Shown piece by piece: positions 1 to 9,891 of a stretch of 64,000 bases of DNA. The stretch comes from Prostheceraeus crozeri. Its lineage: Eukaryota; Platyhelminthes; Polycladida; Euryleptidae. Positions within the stretch are counted from its first letter, which is position 1. Every line of letters starts with the position of its first letter. The notes below the pieces were generated by a model, which worked only from the letters and a program-made list of their open reading frames with translations, did not search any database and was not told the DNA's origin. Where the stretch lies: the NCBI GenBank assembly GCA_907163375.1, contig CAJQUW010001407.1, positions 56,027-120,026 of the forward strand. The letters are read 5' to 3'. The position numbers and the translations under genes were made by a program.

Positions 1-190
1 CCAATTATTTATTACTCATTTTCTGCTATCATTGCATAAAATAATAAGTTTCATTAGAGTGAAGCCAGAAAAATGAAAATCAAGTATTCGAAACTAAGTC
101 CCACTAATAAGTATGCTACATATTCGACCAGTCGTTTCGGGAGTTTCATTTGACAACAGCAAAAGCAAGAACACTTTTCAGTGTGAACTC
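1..190. other. Host flank, no gene seen
   Basis: AT-rich non-coding sequence left of a hairpin element. I see no open frame, RNA gene or transposon terminus that can be supported. Confidence 0.5.
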
Positions 191-372
191 CGTGTTTTTA
201 TTTCGTCAAGCAGTCAATAATAAAATCAAAGTTACAGGAATTTTCGGCCTCTTGGCCCTTGTCAACTGTTGATGTTTTTCAAGGGCCATTCACTGTTGAT
301 GAAGGGCCAAGAGGCCGAAAATTCCTGTAACTTTGATTTTATTATTGACTGCTTGACCAAATAAAAACACGA
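191..372. repeat. Near-perfect inverted repeat (hairpin), about 70-bp arms
   Basis: The left arm (191-260) and the right arm (about 302-372) are nearly perfect reverse complements, around a loop of about 41 bp. The loop itself holds two partly repeated GTTGATG words next to an AAGGGCC word. It codes for nothing and looks like a small foldback element or MITE-like palindrome in the host flank. Arm identity is high, so it is either young or kept similar. Confidence 0.85.
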
Positions 373-406
373 ATAAGTATGATGTAGGCCTATTTACAAT
401 CAGTAG

Positions 407-520
407 TTATTCATCAAAACACTGACTACAAGCGATAGCCTGGCATTTGCCGCAGACTGGACAATGACACCGTCTACATAGGTTCACTGTTCGATTCTTT
501 TGACAATACACATCGACAAG
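407..520 (-). pseudogene. piggyBac-like transposase C-terminal Cys-rich tail (relic, left half)
   Basis: Read on the minus strand, this flank encodes a Cys-dense tail with the pattern C..C.C..C..C....C..C, ending in CFDE and a stop codon at 407-409. It resembles the Cys-rich domain that ends piggyBac transposases. The matching catalytic-region remnant lies on the other side of the Polinton at 22519-22745, also on the minus strand, so the Polinton appears to have split an already decayed piggyBac gene. The two halves are not cleanly in one frame, which fits an old relic. The assignment rests on the Cys pattern and on the partner segment. Confidence 0.55.
515..520. repeat. Left target-site duplication GACAAG
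   Basis: The six bases GACAAG directly precede the terminal AGTAGTAAT of the Polinton and are repeated exactly after its right terminus at 22519-22524. Polintons are known to make 6-bp duplications. Confidence 0.93.
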
Positions 521-1197
521 AGTAGTAATAAAACGGCGAACACCCGACCGGCGCCCCCCCCCTCAGGAACGACAGAGGTTGTGGTCGGCCGCCGTGGTGC
601 TTCGAGTCTGACTCCCCCCCTCTGGAACGACAGAGGTCTGTCGTGGTCTGCCGGCCAGGTAGGTCCGAAAGGTTCGCTGACGTCCCCCCCCTCCCCTCGA
701 TAAAACGACAGAGTGTCGTGGTGGACTTGGGCGACCGCCAGGTTTTGACTTGAGGCTATAGTGTGTGATGACTTTCGTGAAATCTGATGAATGTTGGGTT
801 GAAAATGGGATGTTTCGAGTGGAAGCAGTGCTCGGATGGGAAAACGAAGGCGAGATTCGGATTCAGCGTGAAATTCTGCATCTGTATGGTGAATTTGAAA
901 GCAATCGGAGAGAAAAATTTTCGCTGACGTCCCCCCCTCGCACCCGACTTCCCAAACTTTGCTTAGTGGGTGGATTTTAATGTGCAATAGCTCGTTTGAA
1001 AAGCTAAGGAGTGACCAGAGGTGAGAAGAAAGACTTGTTCATATCTTCTCTCTTTGAGATGTGAGACGCCCATTTAAGATTTTTTTTGGAGAGCGGCGAT
1101 TTGAAAAACCACAGAGTTAGAATTTTGGACGTTTTGGGCTGTAGCTTCAAAACGAAGCATCGGAGAGCAAAACGGATTTCAGGTTTGGAATCAGCAT
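521..1197. repeat. Polinton left terminal inverted repeat
   Basis: About 677 bp are inversely matched by 21854-22518, with small indels. The outer part has C-tracts followed by ACGACAGA words. The word GCTGACGTCCCC, which contains a CRE/ATF-like TGACGTC core, recurs near 677, 925 and 1422 and in the right repeat. Open frames across this stretch occur on both strands but follow the repeat structure and look non-coding. Confidence 0.92.
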
Positions 1198-1900
1198 GAA
1201 ATTCTCTATCAACATGGTGAGTTTCAAGTCAATCGGAGAGAATAAATTTTTCTTCACAAAATATTTCCGAAAAACGACAGAGTTAGAATGTTGGGTTGAA
1301 AATGGGATGTTTCGAGTGGAAACAGTGCTCGGATGGGAAAACGGAGGCCAGATTCGGATTCAGCGTGAAATTCTGTATCTATATGATGAATTTGAAAGCA
1401 ATCGGAGAGAAAAAGTTTTCGCTGACGTCCCCCCCTCGCCACCGATCTTCCAACTTTGCTTCTAGGGGATGGATTTTGTCGTGCAATAGCTCGTTTGAAA
1501 GCTAAGAGTGAGACAAATTCACTGAAAGAAACGGCTTGTTCATATCTGTCTTCGTTTAGATGTGAGACGCCATTTAAGATTTTGGGAGATTGGCGAAAAA
1601 CGACAGAGTTAGAATTTTGGACGTTTTGGGCTGTAGCTTCAAAACGAAGCATCGGAAGGGAAAACGGATTTCAGATTTGGAACAGCATGAAATTCTCTAT
1701 CAACATGGTAAGTTTCAAGTCAATCGGAAAGAATAAAATTTTCAACATTTTTTGAAAAAACGACAGAGTTAGAATTTTTGCGATGGCTGTGGGCTGTAGA
1801 GCCAAAACGAAGCATCGGATGGGAAAACGCAGGCCAGATTCGGATTGAGCGTCAAATTCTACATGGAAATGGAGTATTTCCAGCTCAATCGGAGCACTAG
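1198..1900. repeat. Subterminal tandem copies of the TIR inner unit
   Basis: From about 1280 the sequence repeats the inner part of the TIR: GTTGGGTTGAAAATGGGATG, then the GACGTCCCC block, then the TTTGCTTCTAG block. A further partial unit runs to about 1900. The unit is about 480 bp. The right end of the element has only one copy, so the left end has expanded. No coding content is supported. Confidence 0.8.
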
Positions 1901-1940
1901 AACCGGAGATAGACGGATTTAAAGATTTGGATGATGGGTA

Positions 1941-1980
1941 TTACGTCATCAGCTGATCGCCACACACTACATGTATATAA
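1941..1980 (+). promoter_or_regulatory. Candidate promoter: CRE-like TTACGTCA plus TATA box
   Basis: TTACGTCA lies at 1941-1948 and TATATAA at 1974-1980. A possible short 5' UTR exon then ends in AAAG before a GTAGGT donor near 2030. A matching acceptor (TTTTCGCTTCAG) lies at about 3052-3063, just before the ATG at 3066. This would drive the coiled-coil gene through an intron of about 1 kb. It rests on motifs only. Confidence 0.4.
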
Positions 1981-2030
1981 GCTGGGAACCGACAGAGACT
2001 TGTCATTAAGACGAGATATTGCCAAAGGTA

Positions 2031-3063
2031 GGTCGTCTCTCTGAGCTCCGATGATAGCTTCGGACATTCCAAATTCCGGGTTTCTGTAGGAAACCGACTT
2101 AGAAAATTTCATTGCTGACATCAGCTAAGCCGTCAGACTTAGAGGTTAGCCAGGAGATGGCCTTCGTCTCCAGGCCATAAAAGACTCCAGAACTTTAAAG
2201 GCTTGTAACTTTGCTTCTACAAGTCCGTTTGACTTGATTCAAAAAAGGTTCGGTCTCTATTGACCTGCCCTAAGTGACAAACTACTTATAAAATTTCATA
2301 AGTAGTGCTAAAAAGTTGAAAAATTTAAATTCACTAGTTTTGGAGGTTTTCTGGGGTTTTCGACCCTGCTGAAGTCAATGAAAGCATTTTTAATGATGTC
2401 TGAGCCAGTCGTCTCATGGTATAAGCGGCTTTTCACTGAAAGCGAGCAAGACACGGAGAGTTTTGCTGTAATATTCCACTGACAGGCTGTTCCTTCGGGA
2501 CGGCGGACGATGCCGTAGTGATAAGTGTGGCAAGGGAGTGTGTCATAGTTTAGACCGTAACCACTGGGACTACTCATGTCTCATGTTGGGCATTTGACAC
2601 AGTTCTCAACGTAGCACTTTGAACGCCAATCGGTTGAGTCTTAGCTATCTTGTCATGGGTGGCCTCTAAACATCTCCATTGCAAAACGCTGGTGAATCAA
2701 GCTCTCTACGGCTTGCTATCAAGCTGATCAAAGCAATGACTTGGGATGTTTCCTCAAAGTTTTCAAGTATGCTGAGTTCAAATCTGCTATCAGATTTCAA
2801 ATTTAACTAAGTCTAAGGCAGCTTTGAGGGGCTAGATCCCAGCTACTGTTCACTACCTTTGACTCGGCGTTGCTGTTACCACTTCGGGGCAGTGACAATG
2901 ATGTCTTAAGCTGTAAATAGCGGGTACCGGGAAGATCTTTCACTTCCCTAGTGATCAGTACAAGGCCTTCGGGCTGTCGACGGGATCGAGTGTCACTCAC
3001 TATACTCAAATCTATCATTCCTCACTAAGTGTAAAAGTCACTGTTTTCCGTTTTTCGCTTCAG
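2031..3063. other. Non-coding stretch, possibly a 5' UTR intron
   Basis: There is no supported open frame in about 1 kb. It starts near a GTAGGT donor-like site and ends at a polypyrimidine/CAG acceptor-like site two bases before the coiled-coil gene ATG. Segments here (about 2460-2700) share short blocks with 4430-4630, for example CCATTGCA.ACGCT. Confidence 0.4.
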
Positions 3064-3065
3064 AA

Positions 3066-4241
3066 ATGCCGAAATACAATAATGTCAAGACCAGTTTCAA
3101 ACTGTGTCAATGCCGGAAGGTATTCCGAGCTCACGCCTTCAAGAAGCACGCTTGCACTAGCAAGAAACAGATAGGGGTCGGTCGCTACTATTGCGGAGCC
3201 CACAAAATCAGTCGCTTAAGTGAGCGGTTGGAGGATTGGCACTCACAACACAGTGAGTGTCAAACAGGCGAAGTAGGCGAAGAAGAACGGAGTTCACTCT
3301 TCGCCACTGAGCTCCGTTCTTTGGAGCTACAATCCGCCAACGAACAAGAACGGAGTTCACTCTTCACCACTGAGGCCACTGAGCTACAATCCGCCATTGA
3401 AGCGATTGCCGCTGTATCCTAGCTAAGTAGCGAGAGCTCGCTGTCCAGCAGCGATAGTGAGGAGGAGGAGGAGGGAGAGCTACAGTCGCAACCTATCGAG
3501 GACGTCGACCTCGATCGCGAGACCCCTACAGCCGTGACTGCGAGCGGAATTGCAACGCAATGTCGCAATTTTGCCAAGCGCCCGCCGGTGATCACTGAAC
3601 GGGATAAACTAAAGAAAGAGGTGGAGAAGTTGAAGGAGGAGGCCTTCTCATACAAGGCAAAGTATGAGGACCTAAAGAACGTGGCCGGAGAGATGAAGAA
3701 GGTGAAGGAGAGATTAAGCGAGCGGGATGGCGAGTTGGAGCAGGAGAGGCTCAAGACTCTCGAGGGGAAAGCCAGACAAGAGGCTTTGCTAGCAGAGAGG
3801 GAAAGTAGAGAGAAGGAGATACGAAGGTTGAAGGAGGAAGTAGAGAGACTCCGTGTGCAGATGGCTAAGGTGGTCGAGACGAACCACGAGCTGCACCGTT
3901 CGGCGCAGCTGGTGGATCGCGATCGAAGGGTGCGTTCTAGCCGTCTGCACATCCCTATTAGAAAGGGGAGAGTAGCAGAAACTCCTCTCTTGTACGAGCG
4001 TGGAAGAGGGGAGAAATGCTACTCTCGGGTGAAGAAAGGGGTGGAGTGTCTACACTTCACCTTCGATCATCGTGATCTGATCTCGAATTTCCTTTATGAG
4101 GAAGCGTCCGAGAAGATCTGTAAGTAAAAATGACTAAATTAAAATGTAAGATGATAACTCACTACTTCTTTCTTTACAGACATCCAAGAGAAGCGACCAC
4201 CCGCCCCGTTGCCGGAGCCGCAGTCGAAACAGCAAGCCTGA
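3066..4241 (+). pseudogene. Cys-rich/coiled-coil cargo protein, two exons, one in-frame stop
   Basis: I do not recognise a family. The N-terminus (about residues 10-45) is basic with several Cys/His residues (CQCRKVF, KKHACTSKK, YYCGAHK), suggesting a small zinc-binding module. Next comes an acidic Ser/Glu-rich stretch, then about 110 residues of Lys/Glu-rich heptad-like coiled coil (3600-3880). The same frame continues across a TAG at 3420-3422 with no other stop. The coding frame ends exon 1 at 4119. An intron at 4120-4179 (60 nt, GTAAGT...TTTACAG) joins in frame to exon 2 (4180-4241), which ends in a Pro/Gln-rich tail and TGA. The TAG is either a nonsense mutation or an assembly error. Confidence 0.65.
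4120..4179 (+). other. Spliceosomal intron, 60 nt
   Basis: The donor GTAAGT follows ATCT, the acceptor TTCTTTACAG precedes ACATCC, and the split codon restores an open frame that runs to TGA at 4239-4241. The unspliced frame stops at once at the donor. Confidence 0.75.
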
Positions 4242-4988
4242 GTCCCTATCACACACCCCGAGAACAAAACAAACGGTCCTTATGGGGCCACCATGGGGCA
4301 AGACATGATAGAACCTCCTCGCAGTTTGCCCTGGGCAGTCTTCAGACTGGCGAATACTATCATTAAGTTGAATCTGCTATCAGTCAACTTGAACGTTGCA
4401 AATGAAGTTCGGTGTAATACTTCCTTTCGACGGGCGTTCCTGTAAAGGGCGGCGGTGAAACCCGTAGCTATGTATACCGCAAGGGACATTCGGCAATGGT
4501 CAATCTTGTTAAACTTCTCTGCGTCATGTTTGCAAGTGATTGCCTCTGTCTCAACGTAGTATGCATTCGCGCCAGGGCGACATTTAGCCAACTGTCGAAG
4601 GTTGCCTTATAAACTTTCCATTGCATACGCTATGAGAACCATAAGTTCTACCTGTCTCTATCAATGAGATGAATTGATGAATGGAATGAAATGGGAGGAC
4701 ACTCACGCGCCACACGCAACATAACACACTTCTCTCTTCCGTAGTCTAACAAGCTCTTTACACATGGATCGCAGTCGATTGCTATCCCAGAATCATGTAA
4801 GCTATCTTAATTTTATTTAACACTATTTCATCTACCATTATCATCCATATGAAATGTTATAAGAATTGCAAGTTAAACTAAGTGTGCTACTATTTCCAAA
4901 TGAAAAAGTATACATGGTTAAATCATCCACTGAAGCCCCATTCAAGTAAGTCAGTATGAAAGCAAAGATAATACGAAATAAAACTTTA
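4242..4988. other. Intergenic stretch within the Polinton
   Basis: No convincing gene is present. A short ATG-led stretch at about 4764 runs into a GTAAGC donor-like site near 4797 and could be a first exon, but no matching downstream exon was found. The 4430-4630 part has weak similarity to 2460-2700. Confidence 0.4.
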
Positions 4989-5432
4989 TTATGGCATGTA
5001 TTTCAAAAGGTCTTCATCGTCAATATCGGCCCAGAGTCTGGCTTCACATAGATTGCAAAGACAGTTCACTTGCTTCAATCGTTCTTCTACCGCGAGCCTC
5101 ACTTTGTCGATGTACTCCCACTCCGCCATAGTTCGTGGCTGGGAGTTAGGGGTGTACCATTCCCATAATTGGTGGAGGAATTTGGTGCTGGTGATCTCCA
5201 TCACATCATCAGTATCGTACTGCAGATACTTCCACCTCACGCCTGTTAAGTCGGGACACTCCTCACATACACTCTCTTCGTCGTCCACTGGTAATGATAA
5301 CTCTCTAATATTATCGAGTCGGTATATTTTCTCCACCTTCCCCTTCGTTGGAGCGTTTGGTGCAACGAGCGCCTTTGGTGATGAGCATGGAGAAGAGAAT
5401 TTTGTGTTCGGTGTTGTCGGAGGGCTTGTCAT
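4989..5432 (-). CDS. Hypothetical Polinton cargo protein with two CxxC motifs
   Basis: This is a 147-residue frame with no recognised family. The first 35 residues are Pro/Ser/Thr-rich and probably disordered. The middle is acidic, with CEEC near residue 57. The C-terminal third is helical-looking and ends in a CLCNLC motif near residues 124-129 and an acidic tail. The two Cys pairs could bind one zinc ion. It is transcribed divergently from PolB, and the CCAAT-containing interval between them may serve both. The ATG at 5430-5432 follows an acceptor-like CACAG, so an upstream non-coding exon is possible. Coding character is good, but function is unknown. Confidence 0.6.
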   Translation of the reverse strand: MTSPPTTPNTKFSSPCSSPKALVAPNAPTKGKVEKIYRLDNIRELSLPVDDEESVCEECPDLTGVRWKYLQYDTDDVMEITSTKFLHQLWEWYTPNSQPRTMAEWEYIDKVRLAVEERLKQVNCLCNLCEARLWADIDDEDLLKYMP

Positions 5433-5489
5433 GTTGACTGTGAATAATAACTTTGAAATGTTTCCTAATTCTTAAGTATAAACAAGCAA

Positions 5490-5536
5490 CCAATCAGAAT
5501 GAACAGCCAATGAATGATGAATATGAAAGTATATAT
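5490..5536 (+). promoter_or_regulatory. PolB promoter: two CCAAT boxes and TATA box
   Basis: CCAAT occurs at 5490-5494 and 5507-5511, and TATATAT at 5530-5536, about 170 bp before the first coding ATG. The spacing (17 bp between CCAAT boxes, about 23 bp to TATA) closely matches the promoter at the right end (21793-21841), which supports both. Confidence 0.65.
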
Positions 5537-5709
5537 GTAAAGCGACATTCGTGTCATTTCACTCTGTCTTTGAGTCGTATAAATGAAGTGTTCTCTAGCG
5601 AATTCTATATTTGAGGCGTACAAGTGAACTGCTCTCTCGTGAATTCCAAATTTGAGTGAAGTCTCTATCTTGTTGAAGTATAAACCTTAAACTTGATTTC
5701 GTTGAAATG

Positions 5710-5776
5710 GTAAGTTGAAAATTTCTTCACTCATCTCCCTCAAACGTGTGGCTAATAGCATCTTCCTCAATTTCAG
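5710..5776 (+). other. PolB intron 1 (67 nt)
   Basis: GTAAGT directly follows the ATG, and the acceptor TTTCAG ends at 5776. It splits the start codon from exon 2, which begins GCATCAACT. The right-end gene has the same arrangement and the same intron length. Confidence 0.75.
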
Positions 5777-5837
5777 GCATCAACTTCATCACCAACGCCC
5801 TCCCTTCTCGAGGAAAGTTTAGAGTTGCTGAGTCAAG

Positions 5838-5896
5838 GTAGGTTGCAACAATACACTGAGACTTGAACAGAGATATTGGAATGATTTCTCTTTCAG
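5838..5896 (+). other. PolB intron 2 (59 nt)
   Basis: The donor GTAGGT follows CAAG, and the acceptor CTCTTTCAG ends at 5896. The split Gly codon keeps the downstream frame the same as the main PolB frame. Confidence 0.72.
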
Positions 5897-8800
5897 GTGA
5901 TACCAGTCCCATCTCGAGCGAGTCGGATGACAACAGCGACTCCATGTCAACATTGTCGCGGGATTGCAACGATCGGGAATGTGCTGACTAAGGACACATC
6001 TTCACGAGGAAGCGTGATCTCGTCCGACACATCAAGCGAGGTGTTTGTAGACCTAAGTCAGCATCAATCTCCGAAGGTGGGGATGATTCTGTTAACGATG
6101 TCTCCTTTTCTTGCGATTTATGCATTCAGTCTTTTGACTCACATTTTGAACTATCTTCACATAGACTTCGACATACCCACAGTGACGATAGTTATACCAA
6201 CAGCACCTCCTCTATCCGACTCTCTGAAGTGTCGATAAATAATTTAGTGAGGACCTACCAGATGGAATCCTCAGAAACCATTACTGACTTTGAAGAATGC
6301 TTTCATCAAAATTCATCTTTGATTGGTGCGCTCTTCAACAATTTAGCCAATTTTAGAATGAAGGCGGTCATCTATCTCAAAATAAAATATGCAAAAATCG
6401 ACCACCATACTGGTCAAATAGTAGAGAGGTTGGAGTTTCACATACCCTCCTCTCCTGCAACCGAAGTTGTAGACTGCGAGTCTTGGATAAATTTTCATAT
6501 CCAAGGGTTAAAATTTAGCATAGATAAATTTAACGAGCGTGATAGTGGTCTCGTTTTTGATGGTATTGAGACCGCCATGATTAAAATCACTTTATTAGAG
6601 AACTACTCTGGACGAGGCTCCTTTAAACTTCTGAAAAATTTAAAAAATAAAACAGCAGTCATTTCTGTAGATTGCGAATCGCAATGTTTTAAGTATGCCG
6701 TCCTCTCCATATTCCACTATAATGATGTACAGAATAGCCGATACCGTAAAAGTAAGTATCAACAGTGGGAGAATGAATTAAAGTTTGATGACTGCAATAG
6801 TGAAGATATGAAAATTAAAGATATAGAAAAATTTGAAAAATTGAACAACATCAAAATAGTTCTCCATGTTTGGGAAAAGGGATTGAAGGGTGTCCGCTAC
6901 AACTCGCGTTCGAGTTGTTATGACCACGTTGTCAACCTTTTATTAGTAAGACAGGATGATAGTGAGGAATGGCACTACTGCGGTATTCCCAAAATTTCTC
7001 GCTTATACCACCACTTAAGAAATTCTAGCTCATCAGAGATTTATTACTGTGACAGATGCATTCACAACTTTAGGAGTAAAAATAAATTTGAAACTCATTA
7101 CGAATGGTGTAAGCGAGGTAAACTACAAATGGAGCGCATGCCCAAAGATAAGGAGTTTTCATATAGAGAGAATGGCGATGATCTAAGTCCTCTTCGCGTC
7201 ATCTATGCTGACATCGAATGCTATATCGATGATAACACCCATCGAGCAGCAGCCATTTCCTGCTATGAAGTATGGCATGACCATTTCCAAAATAGAAAAA
7301 ATAAAATGCACGTCTGGCAAGGTGAGGATTGTATTTACCAATTCCTACAATTCCTCGAACAGGCTGTAAAATTTCAACAAAAGTATGATGGTGAACTCTA
7401 TCGCAGATCATTGCATATGACAGCAGATGATCAAGCAAAATTTGATAGTTGCAACGTTTGCCTCAAATGTAGTAAAACATTTGATGATGATAAGATTAAG
7501 AAAGTGCGCGACCATGATCACATCACTGGTAAATTTAGAAACGCACTATGTTCAAAATGCAATTTTTCACGTAGGATGAAACGGCGTACATTACCCGTCA
7601 TTTTCCATAATTTCAAGGGTACGACAGCCATATGATAATAAAAGGAGGTTTAGGTCAAATGAAAGAGTGGAAGCTTGATGTAATAGCACAAACGAGAGAG
7701 AAGTTTATGGCTATGACAGCAAAAGTACCTGTCGATAAAACTAAAGAAAATAAGACGGTCTATTTTGATATAAAATTTTTAGATTCCTACCAATTTATGA
7801 CTGCATCACTGGCCTCTCTCGTACAAAATCTAAAGTCTCTTCCACTAACACAAAATCTTAAGAAACAATATCCAAATCTAACCGATGAAGTCTTCACACG
7901 GAAAGGAGTCTTTTCATATGCATATTTTGATGCGATTAGTAAACTCGGCGAGACTTCTCTTCCGCCCATAGATAAATTTAAAAATGATTTGACCGGCGCA
8001 GAATGTAAGACCGAAGATTATGATCATGCACAAGATGCATGGATAAAATTTGACTGCCATACATTTGGCGAATATATGATTGCCTATCTTAAGTTAGATG
8101 TATTTTTGCTGGCTGATGTATTTCAGGAGTTTCGAAGAGTGGCATTAGAATAAGATAAATTAGATCCCGTCCACTTTGTCAGTCTGCCAGCCATGTCATT
8201 TAAGTCTGCTTTTAAAATGACTGGTGAGACCATTCATCTCTTACAAGATCCAGAGATGTATAATTTATTTGAGCGAGGAATTCGCGGTGGTCTCACATTT
8301 GTAAATAAACATAGGTTAAAATCAAAATTAGTAGGCGATGATCAGACTCATCTTAAGTATTATGACCAAAATAATTTATATGGTAGTTCACTATCCAAAC
8401 CACTCCCTCACTCTGAGTTTAGCTGGTTAGATGATAGTGAAATTCAGCATCTCTCCAACCCTTCTAACATACTAGCAATTCCAGATGAAGGTGATTGGGG
8501 ATATTATTTTGAGATAGATCTAATCTATCCAAATAATATTAAACATAAAACCGTAGATTTTCCACTCGCACCCGAATCAGGTGAAGTGACCAAAGATATG
8601 TTTTCCGACTTTATGAAACAATTTCATAAAGATTTAGAATCATGCGATCAACCCGACTATAAGCCTTGCCGCAAACTTTTACTCACCCCATATGATAAGG
8701 AAAACTATCTAGTCCACTTTTCCATCTTAAAATTTTATTTAGAAATGGGCATGATTTTAGAAATAGTTCACCGCATTATTAAATTTAGACAGAAAGCCTT

Positions 8801-9707
8801 CCTCAAACCATATATTGATAGCAACAGCCAGAAACGTGCACTAGCCCAAAATAATTTTGAAAAAGATTTTTATAAGTATAAGAATAATAGTCTATTTGGT
8901 AAGACGATGGAGGATGTTAGAAAACGTGTAAACTATAAAATAGTCAATGATGTTACAAAATTTAAGAAATTGGTCTCATCACCTCTATTCATCGATAGAG
9001 ACATTATCGATGAGGACCTTGTAGGTGTTAAAATGATAAAATCTGAAGTTCAGTTGTGCAAGCCCATCTATATTGGCCAAGCTGTACTAGATTACTCTAA
9101 GCTTGAAATGTACCAACTCTTTTATAAAATACTAAAACCATGTCCTCTCGTAAAAGAGGTTCGTTTGTTGGGTGGTGATACAGATAGTTTCTTCTTAGGT
9201 ATTACCACTCAAAAAGATTTAAATTTCAATGAAGTAGGAAAATCTTTAGAAAGATATTTTGATACATCAAATTATCCTACTGATCACCCACTCTACTCCA
9301 TCAAAAATAAGGCAAAACTTGGCTGCTTTAAGGATGAGACAGCAGGGAAGGAAATAGATGAAATGATTCTCCTCCGCCCAAAAATGTACAGTATGAAATT
9401 AAAGGATAGCGACGATAGTATTAAGCGTGCTAAAGGCATATCAAGATCATTGGTCTCTAACATGAAACATAAAAATTTCAGGAAAGCCTATAGAAATAAA
9501 AATATAACGTTTGTCAATATGACAATCTTAAAATCTAAGTCGCATGAGATCAAAACTCATACTTTTAGGAAACGGGCGCTTTCAGCATGGGAGGATAAGA
9601 GGTGCTGGTTAGAACATAACATATCTCTTCCACATGGACATCCTGACACAACATACCACCACCCAAAAGAATTAAACTCACACTACCACATTCAGGAGAC
9701 GTCTTAG

Positions 9708-9891
9708 CATAATCATCCTTAACTTAGTATTTTCATGTTGATTTCTGTAGATAAACATTGCTGTTTTATGTATCGCATTAGATCGTTTCTTCCTTGTGAA
9801 TATATGCCTACAGTCATCCCATTCCCCCTATATCTGTGAAAAGACTTTTTCATATACATATTTTTATTTCAATAAACATATCACAATGACT
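9708..9891. other. Convergent 3' ends with poly(A) signal
   Basis: This is the short gap between the PolB stop and the stop of the minus-strand gene. AATAAA near 9871 could serve PolB. No gene is present. Confidence 0.5.

Larger units (their letters stand above)
5707..9707 (+). pseudogene. POLB: Protein-primed DNA polymerase B, intron-containing, disrupted
   Basis: Replicative family-B polymerase of the Polinton. Exon 1 holds only the ATG (5707-5709), exon 2 is 5777-5837, and exon 3 starts at 5897. The introns are 67 and 59 nt. The N-terminal part has two C2H2-type finger regions (about 5965-6050 and 6106-6170) and a third near 7045-7115. The exonuclease domain shows DIEC (about 7210) and an inserted Cys/His block with RDHDHITGK (7459-7560). 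The polymerase domain shows DQNNLYG (motif A, about 8365), NNSLFGKTME (motif B, about 8885) and GGDTDS (motif C, about 9172). Three breaks are visible: a TAA at 5989-5991 in the first finger, a frameshift near 7615-7632 in the second exonuclease motif region, and an in-frame TAA at 8151-8153. The reading frame is otherwise well conserved, so decay is recent, or some breaks are assembly errors. Confidence 0.93.

Noticed and set aside
484..1755. Open frames on both strands in the left TIR (67-167 residues)
   Set aside because: They track the inverted and tandem repeats, have mirror copies at 21890-22627, are rich in frame-independent low-complexity words and show no domain.
3419..3952. 177-residue Ser/Arg-rich minus frame
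   Set aside because: Antisense shadow of the coiled-coil gene; the Ser/Arg richness mirrors Glu/Lys codons.
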